Shown here: positions 36,141 to 46,368 of the stretch, one piece after another
Layout of the letters: every line of letters begins with the position of its first letter
Numbering within the stretch: position 1 is the first letter of the stretch
Origin: Gemmatimonadaceae bacterium
GTDB lineage: Bacteria > Gemmatimonadota > Gemmatimonadetes > Gemmatimonadales > Gemmatimonadaceae
NCBI GenBank assembly: GCA_016742275.1
Contig: JACVCD010000008.1
Span: 1-64,000 of the forward strand
Reading direction: 5' to 3'
DNA length: 64,000 nt
The notes under the pieces: generated by a model
The model's input: the letters and a program-made list of their open reading frames with translations, nothing else
The model's database searches: none
What the model was told of the DNA's origin: nothing
Made by a program: the position numbers and the translations under genes

Positions 36141-37250
36141 GTGAGCAGCAACACCGCGGCGCAGCTACTGCATGGAGAATCCAGGTCGTCGCGCCGACAG
36201 ACGTTTGTCTACGGCGCGATGTTCTGGACGTTGCTGGGTCTTCTGTCGTTCAGCTATCGGTATCTCGATACGGTGGTGCGGCATCGTCAGGAACCGTTCC
36301 AGATCAAGTTCATCGAAGAGATGACGGGAACGTGGGGAGCTGGGCTCCTGGCAGTCGGTGTGGCGTATCTGGTGCGCCGTTGGCGCGGTCAGGGGTGGAA
36401 GCGCATCCTGCATGTACCTGCGGTGCTGACGTTCTCCGCGCTGCATACCACCTGGAACTGGGGCACACGCACCGTGGCGTTCCCCTTGGCAGGGCAGGGC
36501 GCCTACGACTACGGTGACATGCCGTGGCGCTATCTCATGGAGCTCGGCAATGACTGCGTAGGTTATAGTATGGTCGCCTTGGCCGTCACGTTCTTCGATC
36601 AGCAGCGTGAGCGACAGCGACAAGCGGTTCGTGTGGTGGCACTCGAGTCGGAGGTTGCACAGGCGAAATTGTCTGCGCTCGAGATGCGTTTGCAACCGCA
36701 TTTTTTGTACAATGCGCTGAATACCATTTCCAGCGTGATGTACGAGGACGTGCGTGTTGCCGATCGTATGCTGCAACGCCTGTCGCAGTTGCTGCGCCGA
36801 ACGCTCGAAACATCCACCGGCCTGGTCACGCTGCGTGAAGAGCTCGAGACGTCGGCACTGTGGAGCAGCATTATGACGGCGAGGTTTGGCGACACCCTGT
36901 CCTTCGCGCAGGAAATACCGGAGGACCTCAAGTCTGCCATGGTGCCGACGCTGCTGCTCCAGCCGTTGCTCGAGAACGCGGTTCGGCATGGCGCGCGATC
37001 ACCAGAACTGCTTACCGTGACCATCGCTGCGCGGTGTGAACTCAGCACGCTGATTCTCGAAGTGCGTGACAATGGTGTGGGATGGCAGGGCGGTGAAACA
37101 CAGGCACTGGCCAATGGTGTTGGCCTCAGTACCACCGCGCGTCGTTTACAGACCCTTCATGGTGACGATGCTCGGCTTTCGTTGCACACCACACCCGGCG
37201 GTGGGGCAACGGTTCGCGTGGAACTGCCGTGGGTGACCGCGAATGCCTGA
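36141..37250 (+). CDS. LytS/YehU-type sensor histidine kinase
   Basis: The 369-residue protein has four membrane segments (about 25-165) with no recognised sensor domain, then the His_kinase dimerisation motif LQPHFLYNALNTISSVMYED, in which the His is the phosphoacceptor. The ATP-binding region (about 245-365) shows LLLQPLLENAVRHGAR (N-box), VRDNGVGWQ (G1) and GVGLSTTARRL (G2). Members act with LytTR regulators in autolysis and transport control. It starts at GTG 36141 with GGAG upstream, follows the quinoprotein by 15 nt, and overlaps the response regulator by 8 nt, so the three may form one transcript. Confidence 0.9.
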   Translation: MSSNTAAQLLHGESRSSRRQTFVYGAMFWTLLGLLSFSYRYLDTVVRHRQEPFQIKFIEEMTGTWGAGLLAVGVAYLVRRWRGQGWKRILHVPAVLTFSALHTTWNWGTRTVAFPLAGQGAYDYGDMPWRYLMELGNDCVGYSMVALAVTFFDQQRERQRQAVRVVALESEVAQAKLSALEMRLQPHFLYNALNTISSVMYEDVRVADRMLQRLSQLLRRTLETSTGLVTLREELETSALWSSIMTARFGDTLSFAQEIPEDLKSAMVPTLLLQPLLENAVRHGARSPELLTVTIAARCELSTLILEVRDNGVGWQGGETQALANGVGLSTTARRLQTLHGDDARLSLHTTPGGGATVRVELPWVTANA

Positions 37251-38034
37251 CATGTCGAGTCGCGCAGCAGGGAGTGGCGGTTGGCGAGTGCTCGTCGTGG
37301 ACGACGAGGCACCGGCGCGAGCCAAGTTGCGGCGATTCCTTGAAGCCGTGCCTGAGGTGGATACCATTCTTGAAGCGCGCGACGGACACACGGCACTGAG
37401 TGTGCTGCGCGACGATGTTGTGCATGTGGTATTCCTCGACATCCAGATGCCCGGTGTCGATGGTGTGCGTGTGGCGCAGTCGATGGCGCAACTGCCACAG
37501 GCGGCACACACACACGTCGTATTTGTCACGGCCTTTGCACAGCACGCGGTCGATGCCTTTGCCTTTGCCGCGCTGGATTATCTGCTCAAGCCGTGGGACG
37601 GCGACCGATTCGCTGCGGCCATCGAGCGCATTCGTCAGGCACAGCAGACACGCGCAGATACCGCGGAGCTGGCATGGCACCGAAGAAACGCCAGCGACGA
37701 TGAGACACGATCACCGCTCCCGGACAAGTTGGTGATCATCGAACGCGGTATGCAGGTGGTGATTCCGACCAACGCCATCGTGTGGCTGGAGGCGGATCGC
37801 AACCATGTCGTGTTGCATGGCGTCGACCGAGCCTGGCGCACACGCGGACCGCTGGCGGCGCTTGCCGACGCAGCGGACCTTCGCCGGTTCCGGCAGGTCT
37901 CGCGCAGTGCTTTCGTCAATCTCGACGCGGTAATGCAGCTGGAACCCATTGGGCACGGCGATCAACTGGCGCACCTGCTTGGCGATCATCGTGTGCGTGT
38001 CAGTCGGCGCTATCCGCTGCGACTCGACACCTAA
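37243..38034 (+). CDS. LytTR-family response regulator
   Basis: The 263-residue regulator has a receiver domain (about 14-135) with the phosphoacceptor D66 (VVFLDIQMPGVDG), acidic pair D20-D21 and Lys in YLLKPWD. A C-terminal LytTR DNA-binding domain (about 160-260) shows TNAIVWLEADRNHVVLHG, FRQVSRSAFVNLDAVMQLEP and the closing HRVRVSRRYPLRL. It acts with the LytS-like kinase, which it overlaps by 8 nt. LytTR proteins bind pairs of short direct repeats; none was identified near the promoter. The target may include the PQQ dehydrogenase. Confidence 0.92.
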   Translation: MPDMSSRAAGSGGWRVLVVDDEAPARAKLRRFLEAVPEVDTILEARDGHTALSVLRDDVVHVVFLDIQMPGVDGVRVAQSMAQLPQAAHTHVVFVTAFAQHAVDAFAFAALDYLLKPWDGDRFAAAIERIRQAQQTRADTAELAWHRRNASDDETRSPLPDKLVIIERGMQVVIPTNAIVWLEADRNHVVLHGVDRAWRTRGPLAALADAADLRRFRQVSRSAFVNLDAVMQLEPIGHGDQLAHLLGDHRVRVSRRYPLRLDT

Positions 38035-38086
38035 CGACCTATCGCGCTACGTAGCGGCGATGCCGGCGTGTTGTTCATACTTCGGT

Positions 38087-38557
38087 ATGGCACTGCATGT
38101 CGTACTCGTACATCCGGAAATTCACTGGAATACTGGCAACGCCGGCCGGACCTGCGTGGCCACAGGCGCCACCTTGCATCTGATCAAACCACTGGGGTTC
38201 TCACTCGATGATCGCGCGGTCAAACGCGCAGGGCTCGACTACTGGGACCACGTGGACCTGCGCGTTTGGGAGAGCTGGGAGGACTTCGAAGCGGAATTGC
38301 CCTCACTTGGCACTCCGTGGTTTTTCAGCACCAAGGGCACGCGTACCTATTGGGATGCGCCGCTTGGTGCTGACACCAACACCGTGCTGATTTTCGGTCG
38401 GGAAACCGCCGGCTTGCCATCGACACTGCACGAACGTTACACCTCGCAGTTCGTAACCATGCCGATGGTTGCCGGTCCTATTCGCTCGCTGAATCTGTCT
38501 ACGAGTGTGGCGATCGCGGTGTACGAAACACTCCGTCAGCGGGCGACCAACGAGTAG
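38087..38557 (+). CDS. trmL: tRNA (cytidine(34)-2'-O)-methyltransferase
   Basis: The 156-residue protein matches TrmL. The opening LHVVLVHPEIHWNTGNAGRTC is followed by HLIKPLGFSLDDRAVKRAGLDYW, the knot motifs VLIFGRETAGLP and MPMVAGPIRSLNLSTSVAI. These form the SPOUT trefoil knot that binds SAM and methylates the wobble position of tRNA-Leu. The family length is about 155, so I chose ATG 38087 over the longer open frame starting at 37949 or 38060. It starts 52 nt after the response regulator and may be cotranscribed. Confidence 0.93.
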   Translation: MALHVVLVHPEIHWNTGNAGRTCVATGATLHLIKPLGFSLDDRAVKRAGLDYWDHVDLRVWESWEDFEAELPSLGTPWFFSTKGTRTYWDAPLGADTNTVLIFGRETAGLPSTLHERYTSQFVTMPMVAGPIRSLNLSTSVAIAVYETLRQRATNE

Positions 38558-38559
38558 GC

Positions 38560-40050
38560 TCACTCATTCCACGGACGTGTCTCGAGCCGCAGCGTCGCAC
38601 GCAATCCCGGACGTGAATTTTGTACGACGGGTATTTCGAATACCCAATTGCCCGGCATGGGCTGTGTTGCTTCAGCCATCTGCGATACACCGTTTGGGGT
38701 CTTGCTGTCCCAGCCGTAACGCACCACCCAATTTCCGTCCGCTGAGCGTTCGGCTTCCAGATTGATCTTGTCGCGAAACAGGTGAGCACCGTCATGGAAA
38801 TCGTCGAGACGGAGCTTCTTGTCGACCTGATACTCGGGCACATGCACGCGGATATCGAGACTGAATCCGAGTGACGGACGACTGGTGTTCTGGCGCGCGT
38901 CATTGCTCAAAAAGACACTGGCCAGGTGAAGCGGCTGATGCTCTTTGACATGACGATCATAGTCGATCACCACCGCTGATCCTTCGGCGGTCGTACGACG
39001 GTGCAGATCCCATCGCGTCCCGCGCACTCGGCCGATGATATCTACCAGATAGTCTGCGCGAATGGCCCGTCCCTGATCCTTCTCTTTCTGAATGGCATCG
39101 GGCAAAGTGATGGCCTCGATGTCGAGATAGGCATCCACCCGGACATTACCAAAGAGAAAACGGCGGAGATTCTGATAGCCGTCTTCGGAGTTCACGATAC
39201 CGTAGTGCCCAGAATGCGAGCGATGCACGAACGCGCGTGGCGTATCGAGGGCGTATGCGTTGTTGATGCGCACCAGCCCGTCGCTCATGCCACCTACGGC
39301 GAAACGCGCCATGCCGTAGTCGTCGTTGTTCGTTCCGACGAGACAAAAGAATCGTTCCTCATCGAACGCACCATCGAGCGATCGCACATCGGCGTCGGCA
39401 GGCAGTTTCAGATACTCCCGCATTCGCGATTCGCTGAACGTGTCGGCCTTGGCGATACCCACGAATCCCGGGACGTTGCCCACGCCGCGCAGATCAATGC
39501 CACCGTGGGGCGTGGCGTAGGTGAACACCTTGTCGATCCGCGGATCGTTGCGGGAGAATTGCTGCAATAGGCAACGGCAGATGAGCCCACCCATCGAGTG
39601 CGCCACCAGATACACACGAAAGGCTTCCGTATCGCGACCCCTGGCTGCCCTGTCACCCGGCACATAGTGATCATGCAGCGCATTGATCAGATCGAGCAAC
39701 CCCTTGGCGTAATGCTCGATATCACTCGCATCTCCTGTGCCGAGTTCACGTGAGGCGGATTCGTAGTAACGATAGATCCAAACCGCGCGATCGGGCGGTG
39801 GTGCATTGGTTCCCGTATCACTCGCCAGTTCACTGCCATCGAGGAACGTATCCCGATACTCCTCGTCCTTCATGAGGCGTACAAGTGGAGACTCGAAGAT
39901 GTGGCGAGCCACCCCCTTGGGATACTGATGCCGAAGTTTGGTGGAGCCGATGTTGAATCCCATATATGGGTCGGCCACTGTTTCCTCGATCGCTCCATTG
40001 GTCATTGCATAGCCGCGAACGTAAATGATCGGGTAGTGCGGTCGCTTCAT
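38560..40050 (-). CDS. Lipase-like alpha/beta hydrolase, unknown substrate
   Basis: The 496-residue protein has no signal peptide. The N-terminal half is an alpha/beta hydrolase: a YPIIYVRGYAMTNG oxyanion block, RVYLVAHSMGGLICR nucleophile elbow with the catalytic Ser, and KVFTYATPHGGIDLRG, like PGAP1/DUF676 lipases. A region resembling FVHRSHSGHYGIVNSEDGY may supply the catalytic His. The C-terminal third (about 340-496) is a beta-rich unknown domain, predicted as a sandwich. It lies 17 nt after the exported amidase and shares its orientation, so the two may be an operon. Substrate unknown. Confidence 0.8.
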   Translation of the reverse strand: MKRPHYPIIYVRGYAMTNGAIEETVADPYMGFNIGSTKLRHQYPKGVARHIFESPLVRLMKDEEYRDTFLDGSELASDTGTNAPPPDRAVWIYRYYESASRELGTGDASDIEHYAKGLLDLINALHDHYVPGDRAARGRDTEAFRVYLVAHSMGGLICRCLLQQFSRNDPRIDKVFTYATPHGGIDLRGVGNVPGFVGIAKADTFSESRMREYLKLPADADVRSLDGAFDEERFFCLVGTNNDDYGMARFAVGGMSDGLVRINNAYALDTPRAFVHRSHSGHYGIVNSEDGYQNLRRFLFGNVRVDAYLDIEAITLPDAIQKEKDQGRAIRADYLVDIIGRVRGTRWDLHRRTTAEGSAVVIDYDRHVKEHQPLHLASVFLSNDARQNTSRPSLGFSLDIRVHVPEYQVDKKLRLDDFHDGAHLFRDKINLEAERSADGNWVVRYGWDSKTPNGVSQMAEATQPMPGNWVFEIPVVQNSRPGLRATLRLETRPWNE

Positions 40051-40067
40051 GATTCACTCCACTGATG

Positions 40068-41690
40068 TCAACTCGGTTTGATCCCCGGTGGAGGGGTAAA
40101 CCGACGGGATTGCTGCTCGTAAGCGTAGGCCATGGCGAGCAGGTGGGCATCGTCGCCCGGTAGTCCAACAAACGAGAGGTTGCCGATGGGCAGACCATTG
40201 GCGTCGTAGCCCGATGGCACGGACACCTCAGGTAGACCCATCCAGTTGCCGTAGCCGAGTGGTGTGCGCACATCCGGCCACGCATCACGCGCGGCTGGTG
40301 CGGGGAATGGCATTGTGGGATACACCAGTGCATCGATGCGCTCGGCCTCCATCGCTTTACGGAGACGTGCTACAGCGCTTTCGCGCGAGCGGGCAAAGGA
40401 TACGCCTGCCGGATCGCGTTCATACGGTTGAGTGAGCAGTGCCTCCATGGCTGGCCAATCAGTCGGCAAGACATCGTAAAATGCGCGGAATGCCGCATGG
40501 CCTCGTTGCACGGCCATCGTGGGATTGATTCCCTGCCGCATGAAATAGCGATAAAGTGCGTTGGCCGTGGCAGCGGGACTGTTGGCATTGGGACGTACGT
40601 CACCACGCGCCGTCGCGTCGGCCGCGAACAACTCCCGCACATTGACACGCGTGACCGGTGCCTCGAACGCGTCCACCGTCGCACCCGCTGTGCGGCAATC
40701 GGCCAGTGCGCGATCGAGTACCCGCAGTGAGTCTTCACTCATCTGCGCGCGCGGTGCGTGAATGCTCACGAATCCCAATCGGCATCCGCGCAGCGCATCG
40801 GGAGACAACGTGGTGCGGCCATCTGGTGAAAACATCGCTCGCATGCGTGTTGCGCCAATGTCCTGTGACAAGGCGTCACTCGGGTCAGGGCCCACGAGTG
40901 TCCACATCATGCAGGCGGCGTCGGTCACCGAGCGCGCCAACGGACCATGCGTGTCGAGGTAGGGCCATGTCGGAATCACCCCTGTACGCGGCACCAATCC
41001 GAAGGTGGGCTTCATTCCCACGACGCCGCTGAACTGCGCGGGAATGCGATTGGAGCCGCCGTCATCGGTGCCGAGCGCACTGAAGGCCATGCCACCGGCA
41101 ACCGTAACCGCAGCACCGGCGCTTGAACCGCCCGGTGTCTTGAGGTCTGACGCGTCGTATGGATTGAGGACCTGGCCTGTGTGTGAGCTGGTGCCGTTGC
41201 CGCGGTAGGCAAAGTCGTCGGCAGCGGTCTTTCCCATGATGACGGCGCCCGCTGCACGCAGGCGTGCGACCTCAATGGCGTCGTGCACAACGTTGTGCGG
41301 AAACAAGCGGGCCCACTCGGCGCTCGACGCCGTGGTGGGCATGCCGCGCACATCGTAGATGGACTTCGCGAACACCGGCACACCATCGAGTGGTCCGCGC
41401 AGTGTCCTGGCCTTGAGACGGGCATCCGATGCGGCGGCGTCGGCGACCGCATTGATGTTGAGTTGATCGATGGCCCGCCACCTGGTGCCCTGCCCGCTGC
41501 AGCGGTCGAGCGCCCGTTTCACGATTTCGGCGGCGGTGAATTCACCGCGCAGCCGACCGGCCTGATACTCGAGTGCCGTGCCGAGGAGAGGGTCGGGAGC
41601 CGAGAAGGCATCCGCGAATCGAGGGGACCACACGGGGAGTGCGGCCAGGGCAGACAGACGGACAATGGCGTCGCGGCGGGAGCAGGACAT
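40068..41690 (-). CDS. Tat-exported amidase (amidase signature family)
   Basis: The 540-residue enzyme has a twin-arginine signal (SRRDAIVRLSALAAL) and the amidase signature domain. Visible are the catalytic Lys in VIMGKTAADDF, the cis-Ser loop TPGGSSAGAAV and the nucleophile-bearing DDGGSNRIPAQFSGVVGMKP, giving the Ser-cisSer-Lys triad. Family members hydrolyse a wide range of amides; export by Tat suggests a periplasmic role. It is 135 bp from the divergent argG start and upstream of the lipase-like gene on the same strand. Confidence 0.9.
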   Translation of the reverse strand: MSCSRRDAIVRLSALAALPVWSPRFADAFSAPDPLLGTALEYQAGRLRGEFTAAEIVKRALDRCSGQGTRWRAIDQLNINAVADAAASDARLKARTLRGPLDGVPVFAKSIYDVRGMPTTASSAEWARLFPHNVVHDAIEVARLRAAGAVIMGKTAADDFAYRGNGTSSHTGQVLNPYDASDLKTPGGSSAGAAVTVAGGMAFSALGTDDGGSNRIPAQFSGVVGMKPTFGLVPRTGVIPTWPYLDTHGPLARSVTDAACMMWTLVGPDPSDALSQDIGATRMRAMFSPDGRTTLSPDALRGCRLGFVSIHAPRAQMSEDSLRVLDRALADCRTAGATVDAFEAPVTRVNVRELFAADATARGDVRPNANSPAATANALYRYFMRQGINPTMAVQRGHAAFRAFYDVLPTDWPAMEALLTQPYERDPAGVSFARSRESAVARLRKAMEAERIDALVYPTMPFPAPAARDAWPDVRTPLGYGNWMGLPEVSVPSGYDANGLPIGNLSFVGLPGDDAHLLAMAYAYEQQSRRFTPPPGIKPS

Positions 41691-41795
41691 GGCGCAAAGG
41701 TGGGGGGCGGCACGGCGCTCAGCAACGCAATGGGCGGGCGGCGGCTGTATGGAACCGCCCCACCCAATCGAGTAGCTTCCACGGCTGTTCCCTGA

Positions 41796-43440
<1,645 letters not shown>

Positions 43441-43444
<4 letters not shown>

Positions 43445-44211
43445 CCTTCAGACATGTAGCACAGGTACGCTCCTTGTGGGTCCTGCACCGCCATGATGTT
43501 CCCGTACGGCGACGCAATCGGACCCGCCATGATCTTGCCGCCGTGTTTCTCCCAAATGGCGTTGGCCTGATCGAGATTGTTGACGTAGAAGTACGGCATC
43601 CAATTGGGTGGAATGCCTTCCGACTTTGTGTCCAGCTGCATCACCCCGCATACCGCGGGATTGCCGTCGTGCAGTGTGTAGTACTCCCCGTCGGGCATCT
43701 CCAGCGCGTGTGCGACGAGATTGAACACACCGGCATAGAACTTCGCGTTGGCTTCGGCGTGGCGTGAATTCACTTCGCTCCAGCACATCGCGCCGTGCTC
43801 GCTCTCCACGCCGGCGCCGGGGAAAGGCTCGGCCTGCCACAATCCAAATACGGCGCCGTCGGGATCGACGGCGATGGCCATGTGTCCGTTCTCTGGAATG
43901 TGCATGGGCGGCACCATGATCGATCCGCCTTGTGTCGTGATGCGCCGCACACTCTCCTGCATGTCAGCGGTGCCGAAGTACACCGTCCACACGGTCGGCA
44001 TCTCACCCTGGTCCGGCATCTTCGGCGCAATGGCCGCCGCAGCATGTCCTCCGGGCGTGAACGCCATGGTGTAGTGGCCCATCGCGGGACCGCCATCCAT
44101 GAAGCTCCACCCGAACAGTTCGCCATAGAGACGTTTGGCCGCCTCGAGGTCCGATGTCGAAAGGTCGAACCACACGGGGCGGTTGATGTGCGTGGTATCA
44201 ATCGTGGGCAC
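43441..44211 (-). CDS. Two-domain VOC-family protein
   Basis: The 256-residue protein has two glyoxalase-like domains, about 1-125 and 135-250, each with the strand patterns of vicinal oxygen chelate proteins (NRPVWFDLSTSDLEAAKRLY, GAMCWSEVNSRHAEANAKFY). Metal residues are not fully conserved, so a binding role is possible. GTG 44211 is chosen because GGAGGG lies 7 nt upstream; the frame is open 33 codons farther but without support. Its stop codon is within the inverted repeat that separates it from argG. It is 119 bp from the divergent exported protein. Confidence 0.82.
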
Positions 44212-44330
44212 GAGACGGCCCTCCAGATGCGGGGAAGAGTGATCGCACGTTCTGACCTGCACATCCGATCTATCGCTCGCCGGGTACTTTCGCAAAGATT
44301 CAGATCTCACCCGTTCCGAGGAATTTTGCG

Positions 44331-45026
44331 ATGAAGCGCATGATGCAGCAGGCGGCGGTGTTCGCCGCGCTCTCCCTCGTTCCGCAGTTGCTCACCGCCC
44401 AGGAAGACAAGTCCACAGCCGTGAAGGGCGGTATTCAGGTATCCGGCTGGAAGGGCGTAGTCGATGCCAAGGAACTCGCCGCTGGTCTCACCGTCGATAG
44501 TGCCAAGTTCGTGACGATGGGTCAGGGCTTGCACGCCACGACCGGTCCCGCGATCACGTACTGGAATCCGACCATGTCCGGCAAGGGCGACTACACGGTC
44601 AAGGCCACCTTCAGTGAACGCGAGTACATGGGCCTCAACAATCACCCGCATCCCTACGGCATCGTGATGGCCGGCAACGATATGGGTACCGACAACGCCA
44701 GCTATCTCTACTGCGCGGCGTACGGAGACGGCAAGTTTATCGTGCGTGGTTTCGGCCCAACACCGTTCCAGATGAACGGCCGCGGTACTCCTCACGAAGC
44801 CGTCAACAAGGCTGAAGCGAAGGGCAAGCCGGTCACGCAGGAAATCGCGATGTCGGTGAAGGGTGACAAGGTGTCGTGCAGCATCAACGGCAAGGAAGTC
44901 GCCACGTATACCAAGGCAGAGGTCACGGGCGCCGGAAAGCTCAAGAGCACCGATGGCGCCGTGGGTTTCCGCATGGGACACAACACCGACGCGCACGTCG
45001 GTGGCTTCTCCCTCACCAAGAACTGA
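44331..45026 (+). CDS. Exported protein with concanavalin-like features, unknown
   Basis: The 231-residue product has a signal peptide (cleaved after LLTAQ, near residue 24). The mature protein has the feel of a lectin-like or DUF1080-type beta sandwich: SGKGDYTVKATFSE, SYLYCAAYGDGKFIVRGFG, EIAMSVKGDKVSCSINGKEV and GAVGFRMGHNTDAHVGGFSL. These resemble LamG/concanavalin jelly-roll proteins that bind glycans, but I cannot fix a family. GAGGA precedes ATG 44331. It lies 22 nt before the ketopantoate reductase-like gene and may share its transcript. Confidence 0.68.
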   Translation: MKRMMQQAAVFAALSLVPQLLTAQEDKSTAVKGGIQVSGWKGVVDAKELAAGLTVDSAKFVTMGQGLHATTGPAITYWNPTMSGKGDYTVKATFSEREYMGLNNHPHPYGIVMAGNDMGTDNASYLYCAAYGDGKFIVRGFGPTPFQMNGRGTPHEAVNKAEAKGKPVTQEIAMSVKGDKVSCSINGKEVATYTKAEVTGAGKLKSTDGAVGFRMGHNTDAHVGGFSLTKN

Positions 45027-45048
45027 CCACGAAAGAGTTCAGATCGTG

Positions 45049-46041
45049 ATGACAGGTCCAGTCGGACCGTCCACCACATCCGATGCAACGGCCACGCGTG
45101 ATCGCTTGCGCGTGGCCGTTGTTGGTGTCGGGGGGGTGGGCGGCGTATTCGGTGCACGTCTCGCACAACATGGGCACGATGTAGGATTTGTGGCGCGCGG
45201 TGCCACGTTGGCTGCGTTGCGTGAGAATGGTCTGCGCCTCGACAGTGTTGACGGTGATGTGCATTTGCCTTCCGTGCATGCCACGGAAGACGCAGCATCA
45301 CTCGGCACAGTTGATGTCGTATTCGTTGCCGTGAAGGCCACGCAGATCGTGCGTGTTGCACCATCACTGCACGCGCTGATCGGCGAGCACACACTCGTTG
45401 TGCCACTGCAGAATGGTGTGGAGGCCGCCACGCTACTCACTGATGTACTGCCGCCCGAAGCGGTACTCGAAGGGTTGTGTCGCGTGATGGCCATGCAGGC
45501 AGGGCCGGGGCACATCAAGCACACCGCCGTGACGCCCGTGCTCGAAATCGGTCCACGCGCGGGTGCAACACTTACCGATGCGCGCAAACAAACACTTGAG
45601 CGATTTGTTGCCGCCATTCGTGATGCCGGCATGCATCCCATCGTGCCACCAGATATGGCCGTTGCCATCTGGGAAAAGTTTTTGTTTATCGAACCGCTCG
45701 GTGCGGTGTGTGCTGCGGCGCACTTCACGATTGGTCCGGTGCGCAGCACGCCAGAAACGCGTGCATTGGTGGATCAGGCGCTCGACGAAGTAGTCGCCGT
45801 CGGGCGGGCGGCCGGGGTCAATTGGCCGGCCGAAGCCAAGGCTCAGGTCTGGCAGCGGTACGACGCGCTGCCCGCCGAGGGGTCCACCTCCATGGCCCGG
45901 GACCTCATGGCGCGCCGGCCGAGCGAGTTCGACGCCCAGACCGGGGCCGTTATACGGCTGGCAAGACGATATGCCGTGCCTGTTCCGGTGCATGACGTAC
46001 TGCACGCGGTGTTGCTGCCGGCCTCAACGCCGGCCACCTGA
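45049..46041 (+). CDS. panE: 2-dehydropantoate 2-reductase family protein
   Basis: The 330-residue cytoplasmic protein has an N-terminal Rossmann domain with the NADPH loop VVGVGGVGGVFGARLA and the catalytic-region Lys in VAVKATQIVRV. The helical C-terminal domain (about 190-325) matches ApbA_C, with WEKFLFIEPLGAVCAA and STSMARDLMARRPSEFDAQ. PanE reduces ketopantoate to pantoate in coenzyme A synthesis; other 2-oxo acid reductases share the fold, so the substrate is only likely. ATG 45049 is chosen (a GTG precedes it by 3 nt). No neighbouring pantothenate genes are seen. Confidence 0.82.
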   Translation: MTGPVGPSTTSDATATRDRLRVAVVGVGGVGGVFGARLAQHGHDVGFVARGATLAALRENGLRLDSVDGDVHLPSVHATEDAASLGTVDVVFVAVKATQIVRVAPSLHALIGEHTLVVPLQNGVEAATLLTDVLPPEAVLEGLCRVMAMQAGPGHIKHTAVTPVLEIGPRAGATLTDARKQTLERFVAAIRDAGMHPIVPPDMAVAIWEKFLFIEPLGAVCAAAHFTIGPVRSTPETRALVDQALDEVVAVGRAAGVNWPAEAKAQVWQRYDALPAEGSTSMARDLMARRPSEFDAQTGAVIRLARRYAVPVPVHDVLHAVLLPASTPAT

Positions 46042-46074
46042 TCCGGCTGGGCCCTGATCTTCCACCGCTGGACC

Positions 46075-46108
46075 ACCAAAACTGGTTTGGAATCACGAAG
46101 TTTTTGGT
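46075..46108. promoter_or_regulatory. Stem-loop in the DUF1592 leader region
   Basis: ACCAAAA at 46075-46081 pairs perfectly with TTTTGGT at 46102-46108 (7-bp stem, 20-nt loop). It lies 34 nt after the reductase stop; it may help terminate that gene or belong to the structured leader of the next operon. Confidence 0.5.
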
Positions 46109-46127
46109 CTGATCCGAACCGTGACGA

Positions 46128-46178
46128 AACCCCCCAACGCCTTGTCAATTCACAAGATTGCAGCGCGATTGGGGGGTT
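46128..46178 (+). promoter_or_regulatory. Nested stem-loop upstream of the DUF1592 operon
   Basis: AACCCCCCAA at 46128-46137 pairs perfectly with TTGGGGGGTT at 46169-46178. Within the 31-nt loop, CTTGT at 46141-46145 pairs with ACAAG at 46152-46156. The outer stem is followed by GTTCGTATCTT. It could be a terminator for the preceding gene or a regulatory element; the gap to the start codon at 46369 is long. Confidence 0.55.
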
Positions 46179-46368
46179 GTTCGTATCTTAGAAGATTGAG
46201 ATTGTAGTCCGCGGTTCTGCAGCAGGGTTTCTGCAGCATGCAGTTGCACTCGCCCGGCCTCCTCCCTGCCGCTCGAGTGTCGTAGTCCCGATGGCAGCCT
46301 GACCTCGTCGTGATGCGCAGCGCGCCTTCCTGCTGACGCAAACGACAGCACACTCGTGGAGTGGCCGT
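46179..46368 (+). promoter_or_regulatory. Remaining leader of the DUF1592 operon
   Basis: This 190-nt stretch completes the 327-bp gap before the operon. It holds a 10-bp direct repeat, TTCTGCAGCA, at 46215-46224 and 46229-46238, and GGAG at 46358-46361, 7 nt before ATG 46369. No confident -35/-10 pair was identified. Confidence 0.4.
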
